In this document: piece after piece, positions 60,813-64,000 of the stretch
Numbering within the stretch: the first letter of the stretch is position 1
How the letters are laid out: every line of letters begins with the position of its first letter
From: Paraflavitalea devenefica
Lineage (GTDB): Bacteria; Bacteroidota; Bacteroidia; Chitinophagales; Chitinophagaceae
Assembly: GCF_011759375.1 (NCBI RefSeq)
Contig: NZ_JAARML010000001.1
Location: 1,674,001 to 1,738,000 of the forward strand
Direction of reading: 5' to 3'
Length of the DNA: 64,000 nucleotides
Notes under the pieces: model-generated
The model's database searches: none
Seen by the model: the letters and a program-made list of their open reading frames with translations, nothing else
Told to the model about the DNA's origin: nothing
Position numbers and translations under genes: made by a program

Positions 60813-61861
60813 TTACTTTCTCTTTTGATTGGCTACGATATTACGTAAATATTGGAAAGCAGAAGGTAAATCGTTTTCAAAGAACTGGCGTTTCCAATTC
60901 GGATCAAATCTTTCTATCAGCAAAAACAAGGCTAATCCTTCATCCTGCGACCATGCCGGTGCTTTCTCCAGTAACCACCTAAGTGTCTCCTTCTCGTCCA
61001 TGTCCTTTGGAGCGTTTTTAGCATAATTCTATACTGTGCCCACATTGCCGAGCCTTCAAGAGAAATGAAAATATCATCCAACTTATCATATCCAAGACTA
61101 TCTCCTGATAAAAATTCTTTTTTTCGCCTATCTGCTATCCGGAAAGCCTGTTCAATATGTGCGATACAACTATCTGTATTTTCATTGAATACGGCATTCC
61201 AGAGATGACCTTTTTCTGCAAAAAATAGTTGTTTATAAGTCTCATTTTTCCCAAATGTATTTTCAATCGTATTATCATCTATGCTTTCGGGTAGCTTATA
61301 ATTATGCTGAATCTGCAAAAGTTTTGAAAGTACAAATGGCAGTTGGCGGGTATGGGTCAATTCGTGAATATAGATTCCCAGAAATAAAAAATTTAAGTAA
61401 ACTGCATAGTCGGGTGTTGCAAGGAGGTGAAACAAGGTGGGAAGCGGTGCAATAAAGAAACATTTTTGATTGTTGGCATATGGCATGGCCACGGTGGGTA
61501 AAGAACCCATCGGAACAGGTGCTCTGTCTGGAACCCAGACATTCATCGAATGTGAAATTCTAATAAGCTCATAGTTTTGGCGATCGTAAATGAAGCGATA
61601 AGCTGTTTTTTCAAATGGCGGAAGCAACTTTTTATCTGGGTTTAAATGCCAGGCCGCGGTGCTGTCATAAAAGATAATCCATGGCAAAGGGTTTTCCTTG
61701 ATCTTTAGTTCTTTCCGGCATACAAGATTCCAGTTATCTAATACTTTTTGTATCCATTGCATATCATTTTTTGCCAGAGGAGTGCTGACATTTGTATGCT
61801 GTGCGGTTACAATGTGGCTGGCAATCAGAAGAAAGGCAATCAAAATTTTTAACCGGTTCAT
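60813..61861 (-). pseudogene. Frameshifted secreted HExxH (zinc metallopeptidase-like) protein
   Basis: A signal peptide (about 1-20), then a body with the zincin motif FLGIYIHELTHTRQ (His166, Glu167, His170) and a downstream SLEGSAMWAQYR whose Glu269 could be the third zinc ligand. After about residue 282 the frame (60932-61861) runs into basic nonsense, while the frame one base over (60813-61001) continues naturally as NAPKDMDEKETLRWLLEKAPAW to a normal end. A missing base in the A-run at 61015-61019 explains it. If repaired the protein would have about 349 residues. No canonical slippery heptamer is present, so mutation or a sequencing error is likelier than programmed frameshifting. Confidence 0.75.
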
Positions 61862-62313
61862 AAACCATGTTTTTCGGTATACAAATGCAGGTTTTCATTG
61901 CGGGTAGAACCTTGCGCGAATGCCTAATTGAAAATATTTTTTAAGGTACTAATTTAGGCTGAAATTACCTCAGGCTGCTAAACTGGCCAGCAACTTCGGA
62001 TCAGCCGGAAAATAGTTCGAGAATTGTCCTATAAGGGGACTACATATATAATTTTAATGGCGTTCAAACCGAACGCCATTTTTCGTTATAACCCCTACTG
62101 GCTTCAATTCCAATACTTTTCTGTATCAATTCAAATCAATTCAAACAAAAGGAAGGCTGGTTCAGGGGCCTATCCGGGGTCCTAATTTGTAGGCCCCTGC
62201 GGGTAGGCAGGTCTACTTCTAACCATTTCGTTCTACCCAACCAAATGGATATGTATGTATATCTCTTTTATGCTACATCTTTGGTGGTATTTATTCATGT
62301 AAAATAAATAATC
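61862..62313. other. 450-base gap with a terminator, no gene seen
   Basis: A/T-rich spacer. It holds a terminator-like hairpin (62056-62083) preceded by a short stretch, TTCGAGAATTGTCC...GGGGACTAC, that faintly echoes the 3' end of the tRNA-Arg (…CGGGACTAC). No open frame with recognisable content. Confidence 0.6.
62056..62083 (+). terminator. Terminator-like hairpin
   Basis: AATGGCGTTC-AAACC-GAACGCCATT followed by TTT. No gene or complete RNA is seen just upstream, so its parent transcript is unknown. Confidence 0.6.
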
Positions 62314-63066
62314 ATGAAAACAGAACTACTTTGCCCAATAATGGCGGCATGTTTCGTCATTATAGCATCTTGTAAAAAAGGGATAAGTGATAATGAAAGC
62401 GCTTTCCAGTCAGTGCAATTCGCAAGTGATCAAAAAATTGGAGAAATAGATTTCAATTCGGTAAGCTTTACTAATAGCACAATGTTGACCAATAAATTTT
62501 TCCCATATCAAACAATAGGAAGGACGTATGTTTTTGAAGGCGAAACCCCGGATGGTTTGGAGCGAAATGAAATTCAACGCATTGATGTCGTAAAAGTGGT
62601 CATGGGTATCAATGTTGCTGTAATCAGAGATAGGGTTTGGTTGGATGGTGTACTGGAAGAAGACACCCGCGACTGGTTTGCCCAGGATAATGACGGGAAT
62701 GTTTGGTACATGGGGGAAGACGTAGATAATTACAATCCCGATGGTACTATCCGCGATCATGAAGGTGCCTGGGAGGCTGGCATAAACGGAGCAGTAGCGG
62801 GTATTATCATGCTTGCCAATCCCAAATCAGGGATTTCATACCAACAGGAGTTTGCAGCAGGAATAGCCGAAGATAAGGCGAAAGTTGTTGCTATGGGACT
62901 CACTATTCTGGTTCCATTAAATACCTATGAGGGTTGTTTAAAAACAAAAGAATGGAGCGATCTTGAAAAAGGAGCTATTGATTTTAAATTTTATGCACCT
63001 GGTATTGGACTTATTAAAGAGAAAAAGAATAATACTGAATCGAAACTTGTTGCTATAGTGGAATAA
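62314..63066 (+). CDS. Lipoprotein of unknown function
   Basis: 250 residues. The lipoprotein signal ends VIIASC (Cys20). The rest reads FFPYQTIGRTYVFEGETPDGLERNEIQRIDVVKVVMGINVAVIRDRVWLDGVLEEDTRDWFAQDNDGNVWYMGEDV, a pattern I recall from bacterial proteins of unknown role with a 'TYVYEGETxDGxER' opening. No catalytic motif is identified. A/T-rich like its neighbours; it stands alone between a terminator-like hairpin and the last gene. Confidence 0.7.
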   Translation: MKTELLCPIMAACFVIIASCKKGISDNESAFQSVQFASDQKIGEIDFNSVSFTNSTMLTNKFFPYQTIGRTYVFEGETPDGLERNEIQRIDVVKVVMGINVAVIRDRVWLDGVLEEDTRDWFAQDNDGNVWYMGEDVDNYNPDGTIRDHEGAWEAGINGAVAGIIMLANPKSGISYQQEFAAGIAEDKAKVVAMGLTILVPLNTYEGCLKTKEWSDLEKGAIDFKFYAPGIGLIKEKKNNTESKLVAIVE

Positions 63067-63403
63067 CATTACATAAACCCCAGGACAAAAATAGAATAAC
63101 AGCCGCTGAAATATATGCCTTTGAGAAAAACTATTTAGGATAAAATATATTTTCTGAGGCAGCAAGGACCTTTTCTCCAAACGGAAATTGTACCATTTCC
63201 AAATTCTTTATATTGACACTAGAATATAGAACAGTTACGACATCGTTGGTGTTTTCCGTTGATCTCAATGTATTTCGATTTGAATGAAAGCAGGAAGCAC
63301 CAACAACCGAAGTACACGCAGGAAGAAGCTCATAAGGAATAAGATAATATGCGTATCTTAGTAACGTAGGCGATTAAAATTTCTTGACCTTAACAACTAT
63401 AGC
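63067..63403. other. 340-base gap, nothing seen
   Basis: A/T-rich spacer between the lipoprotein gene and the last gene. It has a 24-codon open frame (63268-63342) without recognisable content, and no clear promoter, hairpin or repeat. Confidence 0.5.
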
Positions 63404-64000
63404 ATGAGATCTTTCCTGTTTACACTGTTTATAACAACAGGGTTGGTCCACCTGGTCAATGGCCAATCAGATTATAAGACCCCACCTGATCCTATACAGG
63501 TTCCAAAAGTGAGCCTGGTGTACGTAAAAACGGGCCCTTTTGACAGGGTATGCGGATCGTCATTGAACAAATCTGTGAAGCAGGAGGATATGGATGAACT
63601 GTCAGGGCGCTTGGGCGAGTTCCAGGCGATATGGGATAAAGAAGGATCTATTTACCTTCAAACAGTTCTTAAAGAAACAGGGCGCTCATTTCCCTGGCAG
63701 GATGTGGAAGCAACACTAACCGCCTGTGATTTTCCCTCCATGGGCTCCCCTTTGATAATTTATACAAAAAGCTTTCTTTCTTCTGCTCCAAAACCTCATC
63801 CTGTATCAGTTTTTCCTATCGTTGTTTTTCATGAGTTGATGCACATTTTTTTGCGCGCTGTTAATGATAGTTCTTTGCTGAAAAAGAAGTATGTATTGGA
63901 GTCCCCCTTTACGCTGGGCCAGTTGCAGGTGATGGCCCTGGAAAAATTTGTCTTATTAAAACTGGGCCGGTTGGATATTATCAAATGGCTGGATACACGT
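63404..64000 (+). CDS. Secreted HExxH (zinc metallopeptidase-like) protein, C-terminus cut by window edge
   Basis: 199 codons seen from ATG at 63404, no stop before the window end. A signal peptide (about 1-20, ending LVNGQ) is followed by a body with VVFHELMHIFLRAV, a zincin motif (His143, Glu144, His147). No close family is recognised. It resembles, in layout, the frameshifted HExxH protein at 60813-61861, with signal peptide and HExxH in similar positions, but the sequences are not alike outside the motif. The third ligand lies beyond or is not recognised. Confidence 0.75.
   Translation, partial: MRSFLFTLFITTGLVHLVNGQSDYKTPPDPIQVPKVSLVYVKTGPFDRVCGSSLNKSVKQEDMDELSGRLGEFQAIWDKEGSIYLQTVLKETGRSFPWQDVEATLTACDFPSMGSPLIIYTKSFLSSAPKPHPVSVFPIVVFHELMHIFLRAVNDSSLLKKKYVLESPFTLGQLQVMALEKFVLLKLGRLDIIKWLDTR

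Noticed and set aside
61000..61030. Programmed -1 frameshift in the HExxH gene
   Set aside because: The run has five A bases and codon context GCTAAAA, not an A-AAA-AAC/G heptamer, and no clear downstream stem was seen.
63268..63342. 24-codon open frame before the last gene
   Set aside because: No recognisable content, ribosome site or promoter; length is within chance expectation.

Overview
The window looks like a chromosomal stretch of a Bacteroidota, most likely a Chitinophagaceae relative (Chitinophaga/Niastella-like). Grounds: a SusC/SusD pair behind an ECF sigma/FecR switch, a PorP/SprF protein and a type-B gliding C-terminal sorting domain (type IX secretion), a two-gene methionine synthase, the tiny ribosomal protein THX, lipoproteins with Bacteroidota-style signals, and recurrent promoters of the TTTG-N18-20-TAnnTTTG type with little Shine-Dalgarno sequence. 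Species cannot be fixed from sequence reading alone.

Layout. 1-2.3 kb: minus-strand operon of an unknown beta-rich protein and a CHAT-domain (caspase-like) protease cut by the window edge. 2.3-3.1 kb: AIM24/TIGR00266 protein. 3.3-10.2 kb: TetR-OMF-MFP-RND efflux operon with palindromic operators. 10.4-14.4 kb: DUF502 membrane protein, zinc phospholipase C-like protein, serC and DUF1015. 14.5-21.1 kb: PadR plus permease-prefix membrane protein, a large FG-GAP/VCBS lipoprotein, an effector-binding protein and an HD hydrolase. 21.2-22.3 kb: an A/T-rich toxin-antitoxin-like pair (nucleotidyltransferase plus XRE) with a perfect palindrome over its promoter. 22.3-23.2 kb: unknown conserved protein, then an 800-base gap with an eleven-copy 11-bp repeat. 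24-26.9 kb: rplM-rpsI-rpsB-tsf. 27-38.6 kb: sigma/FecR/SusC/SusD/discoidin-FN3/PorP/HExxH-peptidase locus. 38.9-47.3 kb: pyrH, coiled-coil protein, pdxH, THX, HU, DUF4286-exoIII, LOG protein, LytTR two-component pair, DUF5694. 47.3-52 kb: split metH with a long structured leader, and recR. 52-56.7 kb: outer membrane protein, Ig-like lipoprotein, and a PD-(D/E)XK nuclease that seems to be a helicase-nuclease stripped of its helicase motifs. 56.9-59.9 kb: NtrC-type regulator, REC-HPt protein, TPR protein. 60.2-64 kb: tRNA-Arg(CCT) followed by an A/T-rich accessory stretch of secreted or lipoprotein genes, including two HExxH proteins, one frameshifted and one cut by the window edge.

Most genes are housekeeping or ordinary accessory functions. 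The parts most worth a second look are the CHAT operon, the nucleotidyltransferase/XRE pair with its operator, the nuclease that lost its helicase, the metH leader RNA, and a set of short-period (7, 8 and 11 bp) intergenic tandem repeats with unrelated unit sequences. No prophage, insertion sequence, CRISPR array or replication origin was seen.
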